Below, in pieces: positions 1 through 5,339 of a DNA stretch of 5,339 bases. The stretch lies in the NCBI GenBank assembly GCA_002710885.1, contig PAIW01000098.1, positions 3,169 through 8,507 on the forward strand, read 5' to 3'. Every line of letters begins with the position of its first letter. Positions within the stretch are counted from its first letter, which is position 1. The notes beneath the pieces are model-generated. The model was not told the origin of the DNA and did no database searches. It saw only the letters and a list, made by a program, of their open reading frames with translations. The position numbers were made by a program, and so were the translations under genes. Origin of the DNA: Chloroflexota bacterium. Lineage in GTDB: Bacteria > Chloroflexota > Dehalococcoidia > SAR202 > UBA11138.

Positions 1-44
1 GTAACGACAACCCTTAGCGCACTCTTGGACGCCTCCTCGATCAC
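1..44 (-). CDS. possible start of a further minus-strand gene, truncated by the window edge
   Basis: Downstream of the cupin stop, the minus strand has a GTG at 44-42 that opens a frame reading V-I-E-E-A-S-K-S-A-L-R-V-V-V and runs off the window. The composition is protein-like and would suit an N-terminal helix. Only about 15 codons are visible. The upstream sequence has GAGG about 10 bases before the GTG, which is a weak ribosome site. The frame is also the direct read-through of the cupin frame past its TAG, so it could equally be former C-terminal cupin coding or chance. If real, it would be a third gene of the hydrolase-cupin unit, 45 bases after the cupin stop. No function can be proposed. 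Confidence 0.2.
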   Translation of the reverse strand, partial: MIEEASKSALRVVV

Positions 45-89
45 AGAGCCTGAACCTCGACCACCCTCACCGCAGATCCTGGGCCAAGA

Positions 90-869
90 CTACTCCCTGG
101 GAGGTGGCGCGTCTTCGTCGCCTTCCTGGTACACGTGGAGGCCTTCGGAGTCGGTGATAGCGAAGCGGAAGGAGTTTTCGCCACCGTGGGTCAGGATGTA
201 GTGCTTCAGGCCTCTGGGCACGAACACGATGTCGCCTTGCTTGACGTTATAGATGGGCCGTTTCTCGCCCAGGTCCCAAGTAAGCTCGCCCTGAAGGATC
301 GTCCACCACTCGTCGAAATCTGGATGCCAGTGGGCGTTATGAGGCGTTCCCGGCGCGCTGTATATCAGGTTCGCGGTGTTCAGCGGGTTCTCTATGACGC
401 TGGATACCCACTGTGGCTCCCCCATCTGCTCAATCAACCCGGGCAGAGTGTTATGCAGCATGTTGGGCGGCTCTGTCTGATCGGGGAACGGCTCGATGGC
501 GGAGCTTCGGTCGTTCTTGTTGTCGTGATTGGAGCCGATTTTGCTGATATGCAACCTCACCGAGGATTCATCGCCCACGGTCATCATCTGGTGACGCTTT
601 CCGGCGGGAGCGCTCACGATGTCGCCTTTGCTGGCGTGGATGGTCGGGTAGTCTCCGATATCGAAATCGATGGTGCCTCTCATGACCACCCAGAACTCGT
701 CAAAGTCCGGGTGCCAGTGATGGTCACTGGCCGTTCCGGGCAGATCGCATATTAGCCCTGTGTTGTTGCGACCGTCGGAGAATAGCGGCTCGTACCAGGG
801 GCCTTCGCCCTTTTCGGCTATGATCTCGCTTGTCTTGATGTGCAGGGGTTCTGTGCTGACTTCAGCCAT
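90..869 (-). CDS. bicupin (tandem cupin_2-type) metal-binding protein
   Basis: A 259-residue protein made of two cupin beta-barrel domains, roughly residues 30-110 and 160-240. Each carries both complete cupin motifs. Domain 1 has G45-x5-H51-W-H53-x4-E58, then G82-D and P88-x-G-x2-H93. Domain 2 has G174-x5-H180-W-H182-x4-E187, then G212-D and P218-x-G-x2-H223. Both domains therefore keep the 3-His/1-Glu set that binds Fe, Mn, Ni or Zn in this superfamily. The octapeptide HWHPDFDE is identical in both halves, which points to internal duplication. No signal peptide is seen, so it is probably cytoplasmic. The C-terminus is acidic and Pro-rich. The ATG is preceded by AAGGAG with a 9-base spacer, and the stop is TAG. 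It lies 43 bases after the GGT-like gene on the same strand and is probably co-transcribed. Known bicupins include dioxygenases, oxalate decarboxylases and isomerases; the substrate cannot be read from the sequence. Confidence 0.93.
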   Translation of the reverse strand: MAEVSTEPLHIKTSEIIAEKGEGPWYEPLFSDGRNNTGLICDLPGTASDHHWHPDFDEFWVVMRGTIDFDIGDYPTIHASKGDIVSAPAGKRHQMMTVGDESSVRLHISKIGSNHDNKNDRSSAIEPFPDQTEPPNMLHNTLPGLIEQMGEPQWVSSVIENPLNTANLIYSAPGTPHNAHWHPDFDEWWTILQGELTWDLGEKRPIYNVKQGDIVFVPRGLKHYILTHGGENSFRFAITDSEGLHVYQEGDEDAPPPRE

Positions 870-878
870 TATGTGCCT

Positions 879-884
879 CTCCTT
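879..884 (-). promoter_or_regulatory. Shine-Dalgarno site of the bicupin
   Basis: AAGGAG on the minus strand, 9 bases before the ATG at 869. It supports that start and shows that the second gene of the unit has its own strong ribosome site instead of depending on translational coupling. Confidence 0.75.
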
Positions 885-912
885 TATGGATTTTGATTTA
901 CAGATTCAGGGT

Positions 913-2694
913 TTACCAACCCAGCATTACAGACTCGCGCCGTGGGTCGGCGGCGCCGTGATACACGCCTGAATCCATGTCCACCATGATCGGAGCGAAC
1001 CCGTTGATGATGCCCCACGGCCCGACCTCCTCAACGGCATGGCCCAGGTTGCGCAGGTCATCGGCTATGCTGTGGCTGAACCGTCCCTCAACAGCCAGAC
1101 GGTTGGGCGCGACACGATGAGGCCACGGCGACTGAGGGAAGCTGTAACCGCAGAACCGAGGTGCCGAAACAGCCTCCTGGACGTTCAACCCGAAGTCCAC
1201 GATGTTGGTGAACACTTGTAGACAGGCCTGGGTTTGGCTGTCGCCTCCCGGCGTCCCCAGCGTCATGAACGGACGGCCGCCCTTTAGCACCAGGAAGGTG
1301 CAGGGTGTTGTTCGAGGTCGTTTTCGAGGAGCGAGGGCGTTGGGATTCTCCGAGTCTAGCCAGAAGTAGCATCCTCGGCAGTTGATGAGGATGCCTGTGT
1401 CTCCCAGAACCATTCCTTGTGCCAGCGCAGCGAAACTGCTGGGAGTTGCCGCGACCATATTGCCCTGAGAGTCCACGGTCGCCAGATGGGTCGTGCCGTC
1501 GTTATCGGCAACAAACTCTTCGACAGGCGATGGCTTAGAAGCGCGATATCCTGGATCCACCGCCCGCATGTTTCGAGGGTCGCCCGGAGGATACTCGGCC
1601 TGAGCCGATTCGGTGTCCAGAAGGGCCCCTCGCAGGGCTGCGTATTCGCTGGAGAGCAGTTCGTCGAAGGGTACGTCAACGTGGGCTGGGTCTCCGATGT
1701 ATCGCTCTCTGTCGGCCATCGCTAGCTTCAAAGCCTCGACTTGCAGATGCACAGCCTTCGCGCTGTTATGCTCCATCGAACCCAGATCGTAGCCTTCAAG
1801 AATCTTCAGAGTTTGCAACAGTGTGATGCCCTGAGTCCAAGACTGGTTAGTGTATATTTCATAGCCCCGGTAGTTGACGGAAATCGGCTCCTCTAAGGGG
1901 GACTCGTAATCTGTGAAGTCGTCCATGTCGTATAGTCCGCCAATGTCCTTTAGAGCGGAAACCATCCGGTGGGCCACGTCACCCTTGTAGAACACGTCCC
2001 GAGCGGCTTGGATTCCGACCTCGCGAGATTTGCCTTGGCCTAACGCCTGTGCCTCCGCTTGAATCATGAGGGATAGCGTGCGCCCCAGGTCTTGCTGTTG
2101 GAATATCGCACCAAGCTCAGGCGGCTCGCCGTTGGGCAGGAAGATTCGAGCGGAGTCAGGATATTTATTCAGGTTCGCCATGCGCTCTGGCATGCCGATG
2201 GTCCGAGAGAACAACTGGTAAGCGGGGAAGCCGCCAGACGCCAGAGACAACGCGCTCTCAACGACCTGCCCAAAGTTCATAGTCCCGTAGTTGGCCAGCA
2301 TCGTGAGGAGAGCCGAAATTACGCCTGGCACAGTTGTGGATTGGACTCCCGACGGAATCTCACCCCAGCGGTCCATGTATAGGTCGATGGTCGCGGCTTG
2401 AGGAGTCCAACCCTGCCCGACAACTGAGCGCACAGCCTTGTTATCCGCGTCGTAAAACAGCATCGCCACTTCGCCGCCCAGGGTGTAGTGGGCACTGGGT
2501 TCCAGAACTCCGGCGGCCAGGGCAGAGGCCACGGCGGAGTCTACAGCGTTCCCGCCTTGCCACAGAATCCGCATCCCCGTTTGCGCTGTCAACTGGGTGC
2601 CAGCGCCGACCATACCCTGCATTCCCCATATGATCGGTCGGTGGGCGTATCGTCCATGACTGCCTTCGGGGACTCGCGATGTTTGATCGTTCAT
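913..2694 (-). CDS. gamma-glutamyltransferase-like Ntn hydrolase (cytoplasmic, divergent subfamily)
   Basis: A 593-residue GGT-superfamily proenzyme. Family hallmarks, numbered from this start: GGNAVD near 48-53, VPG near 122-124, the autocleavage and nucleophile site D399-G400-T401-T402-H403, GILIN near 434-438, a PNALAPRKRP segment near 451-460, and GTPGGDSQTQ near 480-489 followed by VDFGLNVQEA. Cleavage before T401 would give chains of about 400 and 193 residues, normal for the family. No signal peptide is visible, unlike periplasmic GGT. The GGD-Q-Q pattern and the NPNALAP insert resemble YwrD-type GGT-like proteins more than true GGT. Residues that hold the glutamyl group in E. coli GGT look replaced: the Arg of RETAP reads GQGWTP, and Asn411 aligns with Phe. 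A non-glutathione substrate is therefore inferred. I chose the second ATG (2694) because GGAGGT lies 7 bases upstream; the first ATG (2724) would add 10 residues and has no good ribosome site. It is probably the first gene of a unit with the bicupin. Confidence 0.93.
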   Translation of the reverse strand: MNDQTSRVPEGSHGRYAHRPIIWGMQGMVGAGTQLTAQTGMRILWQGGNAVDSAVASALAAGVLEPSAHYTLGGEVAMLFYDADNKAVRSVVGQGWTPQAATIDLYMDRWGEIPSGVQSTTVPGVISALLTMLANYGTMNFGQVVESALSLASGGFPAYQLFSRTIGMPERMANLNKYPDSARIFLPNGEPPELGAIFQQQDLGRTLSLMIQAEAQALGQGKSREVGIQAARDVFYKGDVAHRMVSALKDIGGLYDMDDFTDYESPLEEPISVNYRGYEIYTNQSWTQGITLLQTLKILEGYDLGSMEHNSAKAVHLQVEALKLAMADRERYIGDPAHVDVPFDELLSSEYAALRGALLDTESAQAEYPPGDPRNMRAVDPGYRASKPSPVEEFVADNDGTTHLATVDSQGNMVAATPSSFAALAQGMVLGDTGILINCRGCYFWLDSENPNALAPRKRPRTTPCTFLVLKGGRPFMTLGTPGGDSQTQACLQVFTNIVDFGLNVQEAVSAPRFCGYSFPQSPWPHRVAPNRLAVEGRFSHSIADDLRNLGHAVEEVGPWGIINGFAPIMVDMDSGVYHGAADPRRESVMLGW

Positions 2695-2701
2695 TGGGCC
2701 A

Positions 2702-2707
2702 ACCTCC
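2702..2707 (-). promoter_or_regulatory. Shine-Dalgarno deciding the start of the GGT-like gene
   Basis: GGAGGT on the minus strand with a 7-base spacer to the ATG at 2694. The in-frame ATG at 2724 lies upstream of this site, and its own leader (GGTGCCTGATGT) contains no purine-rich Shine-Dalgarno at usable spacing, so initiation at 2694 is favoured. Confidence 0.75.
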
Positions 2708-2766
2708 GTTGTTCGGTTATCCATACATCAGGCACCATTATTGTCGACATTGCGGTCAGAGACCTG

Positions 2767-2795
2767 ATTGTCTTCCAATCGTGGGATACCGTCAA
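2767..2795 (-). promoter_or_regulatory. candidate sigma70-type promoter of the GGT-like/bicupin unit
   Basis: On the minus strand TTGACG (2795-2790, 5 of 6 to the -35 consensus) is followed after exactly 17 bases by GACAAT (2772-2767, 4 of 6 to the -10 consensus). Transcription would start near 2760 and give a leader of about 65 bases before the ATG. It overlaps the 5' end of the plus-strand interrupted frame. This is a consensus match only. Confidence 0.4.
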
Positions 2796-3367
2796 CGACC
2801 CAATTACGACTTAAGCCACATGCTGATAACTTCGACCTCCAGGACCTCTACAAAAAGTGCAAAAAGTGCGCCCAGCAGGGCATTCCCGGAGCAATATCCT
2901 TCGGCGACAAGGTAATGTTCAATGGCTACGAAATGTGGAAGCCCGACGTCGAATCACCCACTCTATATCGAGCCACAAACCCTGATGGCTCTGGGTGTGG
3001 ACGGCGCCTGAAAGTCTGCCCATTCAACAAACAGGGGTTGTTCGATCATCGGATTCCGTTGTAGTTCGCCATCAACGCGCCACCCCTGAGGACGGCACTC
3101 ATATGGCTGGACGACGCATTGGGATTCGGCAAGCGTGCGACGTCATGGAAGTGGTGGTGGGAACACGAAACCCGCGAAGGCAAGGTGGTGACGCCGAAGA
3201 AGACTAATCAGCGAGACTTGAGGCGAAAACGCTCGTCGCCTCGCGATCGTAAGATACCGTTGCACCTAGCCGAAAACAACCCGCCTCCTGCCTCAAAAGA
3301 GGCCGTGCCCATCAACCGACGAGGGGCGAGGGCACGAGCATCTGAAGGTTCACCGAAGGACGATTAA
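2768..3367 (+). pseudogene. interrupted cysteine-containing ORF, unrecognised family
   Basis: Frame 2 of the plus strand is open from after a TGA at 2765 to a TAA at 3365-3367, except for one TAG at 3062-3064. Before the TAG the frame encodes up to 98 residues from a TTG with no clear ribosome site. It has four cysteines in a zinc-ribbon-like C31-x2-C34 ... C77-x6-C84 pattern, and reads like a real protein (GDKVMFNGYEMWKPD, YRATNPDGSGCGRR). After the TAG the same frame continues with PLRTALIWLDDALGFGKR and a WKWWWEHE stretch, then a basic, proline-rich tail. The cupin gene ends in TAG, so TAG is a normal stop here and recoding is unlikely. I read this as a gene inactivated by a nonsense change, possibly also truncated at its 5' end. 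An alternative is a short intact 98-residue protein. It ends 7 bases from the convergent helicase stop. I do not recognise the family; a decayed transposase or zinc-binding protein is possible but unproven. Confidence 0.35.
2852..2869 (+). repeat. perfect 9-base tandem duplication
   Basis: AAAAAGTGC occurs twice in direct succession (2852-2860 and 2861-2869). In the frame of the interrupted ORF it encodes the doubled KKC that creates the C-x2-C pair. It is in phase (9 bases), so it does not disturb the frame. It may reflect replication slippage. Confidence 0.7.
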
Positions 3368-3374
3368 CAGACTG

Positions 3375-4781
3375 TTAGCCTGCGGTGTTCGTCGTTGGAG
3401 CAGGAGTCCTTCGCCGTCGGGGACGTCGCCGCCGAGGGCCGATAGGACTGTTCCCGTTGTCTGGTCGTGGCTGATCCGATTTCACGGCTGGCCTTGCGCC
3501 AGGTCTTGAACTACGCGGCGATTCCGGCTCTTGCTGGGCCTGCCTGCCGTAGCGAGAGCGCGGCGCCGGAGCTTTGCGCGGAAGCTGGCGTTCTGGTCGT
3601 GGCTGAGCTGGTCGTCGAGACCTCGAACGGCCACTCGGAGCTTCGAGTTCTGGCGTAAAGTGGCCGTAGTCGAAATCCTCCATGCGTCGCCTTTCGATCC
3701 GACCTCCTAGGACGTCTTCGATCTTGCGGACCAACGCGGCGTCTTCATGCAGAGTGAGAGTCAGCGCTTCGCCAGTGTTTTCCGCCCGTCCGGTGCGCCC
3801 GATGCGGTGAATGTAGGCGTCAACCGTGTTGGGCATATCGAAGTTTATGACATGGGAGACCTCAGTAACGTCGATGCCTCGCGAGGCCACATCGGTGGCG
3901 ACCAACACGTCGTACTTACCCTCACGGAATCCGTTTATGGACTGCTGGCGTTTGTTCTGGGCCATATTGCCCTGCAACATCGCCACGCGATACTTGTAAT
4001 TTTCCAGGTCACCGGCAAGTCTGCGGGCGCGGTGCTTGGTGCGTGTGAAAACGATCACTCGTCCCGTCGCCACAGTGTCCAGGATTTTCACGAGCGCTTG
4101 TTTCTTCAGGCCTTCCGTCACCGGATAAAGGGCATGAGAGACGGTCTCGGCGGGCGCGATCATGCCTATCTGCACCGTGACCGGATCATCCAGCATGTCC
4201 CGTGAGAGGTATCGAATGTCGTCGGACATTGTGGCCGCGAAGAACATCGTCTGTTTTCGGTCACGCACGTATGTCAGTATGCGGCGGATGTCGGGCAGGA
4301 AACCCATGTCGCACATGGTGTCGGCTTCGTCCAACACCAGAACCTCGACCGTTGAGATGTCGATGGTGCCGTCCCTGACGTGGTCCAACAGGCGACCGGG
4401 GCAGGCGACGACGATCTCAGCGCCGCGATTCAACTTCTTGACCTGCGGGTTCTTGTTCACGCCGCCATAAATGGCGACACTGCGGATCTTGGTGTACTTT
4501 CCAAACTCGACAGCAGTTTGGTAAATCTGTTCTGCCAGCTCGCGGGTCGGAGCGACGATGAGCGCGCGCACGGGACCCAGAGGGCCAGTGAGCAGTCGTT
4601 CGAGAATGGGGAGCATGAATGCGGCAGTCTTGCCGGTGCCGGTTTGAGCCAGGCCCATGAGGTCGCGCCCTTCGAGCGCTACAGGGATGGCCTGTTCTTG
4701 TATAGGGGTGGGGGTCGTGTAGCCTGTGTCCCTGACAGCATCCAGCACACGACGGTTGAAATTAAGTTCTTCGAAATTCAG
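3375..4781 (-). CDS. DEAD-box ATP-dependent RNA helicase (RhlE-like) with arginine-rich tail, probable CTG start
   Basis: An ATP-dependent RNA-unwinding enzyme of helicase superfamily 2. Numbered from the CTG: upstream Q-motif Phe3, PTPIQ with Gln28, motif I AQTGTGKT 45-52, Ia PTRELA, Ib as CPGR instead of the usual TPGR, motif II DEAD 151-154, motif III AAT 182-184 (usually SAT), IV VIVFTRTK, V ATDVASRGID and VI HRIGRTGR 325-332. Residues from about 380 to 468 form a disordered Arg/Pro-rich tail ending in a run of arginines, probably an RNA-binding extension. The core and the FDYG after it resemble RhlE-type helicases. Conventional calling gives GTG at 4748 (457 residues), which loses the conserved Phe of F-x2-L. 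Eleven upstream codons restore it, and they begin at CTG 4781-4779, directly after a TAA and 8 bases from AAGGAG. Likely roles are ribosome assembly or RNA turnover, often cold-related in this family. It is monocistronic as far as can be seen. The family assignment is very secure; the start codon is moderately so. Confidence 0.95.
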   Translation of the reverse strand: MNFEELNFNRRVLDAVRDTGYTTPTPIQEQAIPVALEGRDLMGLAQTGTGKTAAFMLPILERLLTGPLGPVRALIVAPTRELAEQIYQTAVEFGKYTKIRSVAIYGGVNKNPQVKKLNRGAEIVVACPGRLLDHVRDGTIDISTVEVLVLDEADTMCDMGFLPDIRRILTYVRDRKQTMFFAATMSDDIRYLSRDMLDDPVTVQIGMIAPAETVSHALYPVTEGLKKQALVKILDTVATGRVIVFTRTKHRARRLAGDLENYKYRVAMLQGNMAQNKRQQSINGFREGKYDVLVATDVASRGIDVTEVSHVINFDMPNTVDAYIHRIGRTGRAENTGEALTLTLHEDAALVRKIEDVLGGRIERRRMEDFDYGHFTPELEAPSGRSRSRRPAQPRPERQLPRKAPAPRSRYGRQAQQEPESPRSSRPGARPAVKSDQPRPDNGNSPIGPRRRRPRRRRTPAPTTNTAG

Positions 4782-4789
4782 TTAGAGTA

Positions 4790-4795
4790 CTCCTT
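4790..4795 (-). promoter_or_regulatory. Shine-Dalgarno pointing to a CTG start for the helicase
   Basis: AAGGAG on the minus strand, 8 bases before CTG 4781. No in-frame ATG, GTG or TTG lies between it and the GTG at 4748, which is 41 bases downstream of the site and too far for it to serve. This is the main evidence that translation begins at the CTG. Confidence 0.65.
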
Positions 4796-4844
4796 GACTC
4801 CATTGAGCCAAGCAGCACTCTCAGCCCGATGATTGGTCTATCTA

Positions 4845-4858
4845 GCAGGTCTCCCTGC
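4845..4858 (-). promoter_or_regulatory. GNRA-capped hairpin in the helicase leader
   Basis: On the minus-strand transcript GCAGG-GAGA-CCTGC forms a perfect 5-bp stem closed by a GAGA (GNRA-class) tetraloop, extendable by one G-U pair. It lies about 50 bases before the Shine-Dalgarno. DEAD-box helicase leaders are often structured and temperature-responsive, so a regulatory role is conceivable. The stem is short and there is no U-tract, so it is not a terminator. Confidence 0.3.
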
Positions 4859-4887
4859 CGCTTATCCGTTCGTCTTTCTATATGCAC

Positions 4888-4917
4888 ACTATAGCAGTGG
4901 GTCGAACGTCGAAGCAA
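4888..4917 (-). promoter_or_regulatory. candidate promoter of the helicase gene
   Basis: On the minus strand TTGCTT (4917-4912) and TATAGT (4893-4888) are separated by 18 bases. The -10 box matches 5 of 6 and the -35 box is weak. A second TATAGA lies at 4882-4877. A start near 4880 would give a leader of about 100 bases, long enough to contain the hairpin at 4845-4858. This is a consensus match only. Confidence 0.3.
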
Positions 4918-5339
4918 TCGCAGGCGTGGTTTAATACGAATTCAATACCAGAGACAAACCGATTGACTAATCAAATGTCTACGTGACCTGCAGCTGAACG
5001 TTTGTAACACTGTAATCCCGAACTCCGATTTTTGGTCAGCTATTTTCTGCGTAACATAATTGTATGAATCTCGGCGCATTGGCCGTGGCGCGAACGTATT
5101 TTCTCGGAATGTGCTACGCCTAGTTTCGCTGGTGTTGGACAGGTTGATGCGATCTTTTGCTGTATTGTGTCTCACTGCTCCGCAGCGACCCTTTCGCGTT
5201 GATCCACGCCATCAGCTTATGGATGGAGAGATCTATTGACTCTAGTTGCTGGGCGAGCACCGATTCACCAAAACTAGGTTATGAATTTACTGGACACGCC
5301 GTGGAAAACGCCGCGTCATTGTTCCAAAGAAAACCCTGT
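4918..5339. other. intergenic or decayed stretch without a convincing gene
   Basis: About 420 bases, visibly more AT-rich than the neighbouring genes between about 4920 and 5160. The minus strand has a GTG-started frame of 77 codons (5175-4942), but its Ser/Thr/Arg-rich translation resembles no protein family and has no clear ribosome site. In another minus-strand frame, 5260-5120 gives 46 codons beginning V-L-A-Q-Q-L-E-S-I-D-L-S-I-H-K-L, a plausible amphipathic helix, with one TAA (5281-5279) separating it from an open run that reaches the window edge. This could be the C-terminal remnant of a gene lying further right. No tRNA, terminator with U-tract or repeat array was found. Confidence 0.4.

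Noticed and set aside
135..755. 206-codon open frame on the plus strand
   Set aside because: It is the antisense shadow of the bicupin, which has complete cupin motifs and its own ribosome site; the plus-strand translation has no recognisable domain.
2694..2724. Upstream ATG at 2724 as the start of the GGT-like gene
   Set aside because: It lacks a Shine-Dalgarno, whereas GGAGGT sits at ideal spacing before the ATG at 2694; the extra 10 residues carry no family feature.
3062..3064. TAG as a recoded (pyrrolysine or suppressor) codon
   Set aside because: The bicupin in the same window uses TAG as its stop, no recoding element is visible, and a plain nonsense change is simpler.
3304..3336. Inverted repeat CGTGCCC / GGGCACG as a terminator between convergent genes
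   Set aside because: The 7-bp stem is perfect, but the 19-base loop is large, no T-tract follows on either strand, and it lies inside the interrupted open frame.
4942..5175. 77-codon minus-strand frame starting with GTG
   Set aside because: Composition is Ser/Thr/Arg-rich and irregular, there is no ribosome site at usable spacing, and the region is AT-rich intergenic in character.
4918..5339. tRNA, small RNA gene or CRISPR array in the right-hand gap
   Set aside because: No cloverleaf-compatible arms, no CCA end, no regularly spaced repeats and no U-tract terminator could be found by eye.

Overview
The window reads as a bacterial chromosomal fragment, probably free-living or environmental. 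Coding regions are fairly GC-rich, Shine-Dalgarno sites are strong (AAGGAG, GGAGGT) and genes are closely packed. No single marker fixes the taxon. The mix of a GGT-like Ntn hydrolase, a metal bicupin and an arginine-tailed DEAD-box helicase would suit, for example, a Chloroflexota-type lineage, but that is a guess. No rRNA, tRNA, CRISPR array or intact insertion sequence was seen.

Layout. All three convincing genes lie on the minus strand. From right to left: a partly AT-rich stretch with no convincing gene (about 4918-5339); a leader with a candidate promoter and a small GNRA-loop hairpin; a DEAD-box RNA helicase (4781-3375); a 680-base interval holding a plus-strand, cysteine-containing open frame broken by one in-frame TAG (2768-3367); a gamma-glutamyltransferase-like Ntn hydrolase (2694-913); a two-domain cupin (869-90) that starts 43 bases after the hydrolase stop; and a short left end (1-89) that may hold the first codons of another minus-strand gene.

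How the genes relate. The hydrolase and the bicupin look like one two-gene transcription unit. A plausible promoter sits upstream of the first gene, the spacing is short, and each gene has its own Shine-Dalgarno. The hydrolase keeps the autoprocessing and catalytic threonine but has lost the residues that bind the glutamyl group in true GGT. The cupin keeps full metal sites in both domains. The pair is best read as an uncharacterised small-molecule pathway (amide or peptide-bond cleavage plus a metal-dependent oxygenase, isomerase or lyase step), not glutathione metabolism. The helicase is a separate unit.

The most notable details are: (1) the helicase seems to begin at a CTG codon with an ideally placed AAGGAG, which restores the conserved Phe of the Q-motif that the GTG start usually called would lose; (2) the GGT-like and bicupin pairing with altered substrate residues; (3) the nonsense-interrupted plus-strand ORF, which ends 7 bases from the helicase stop.
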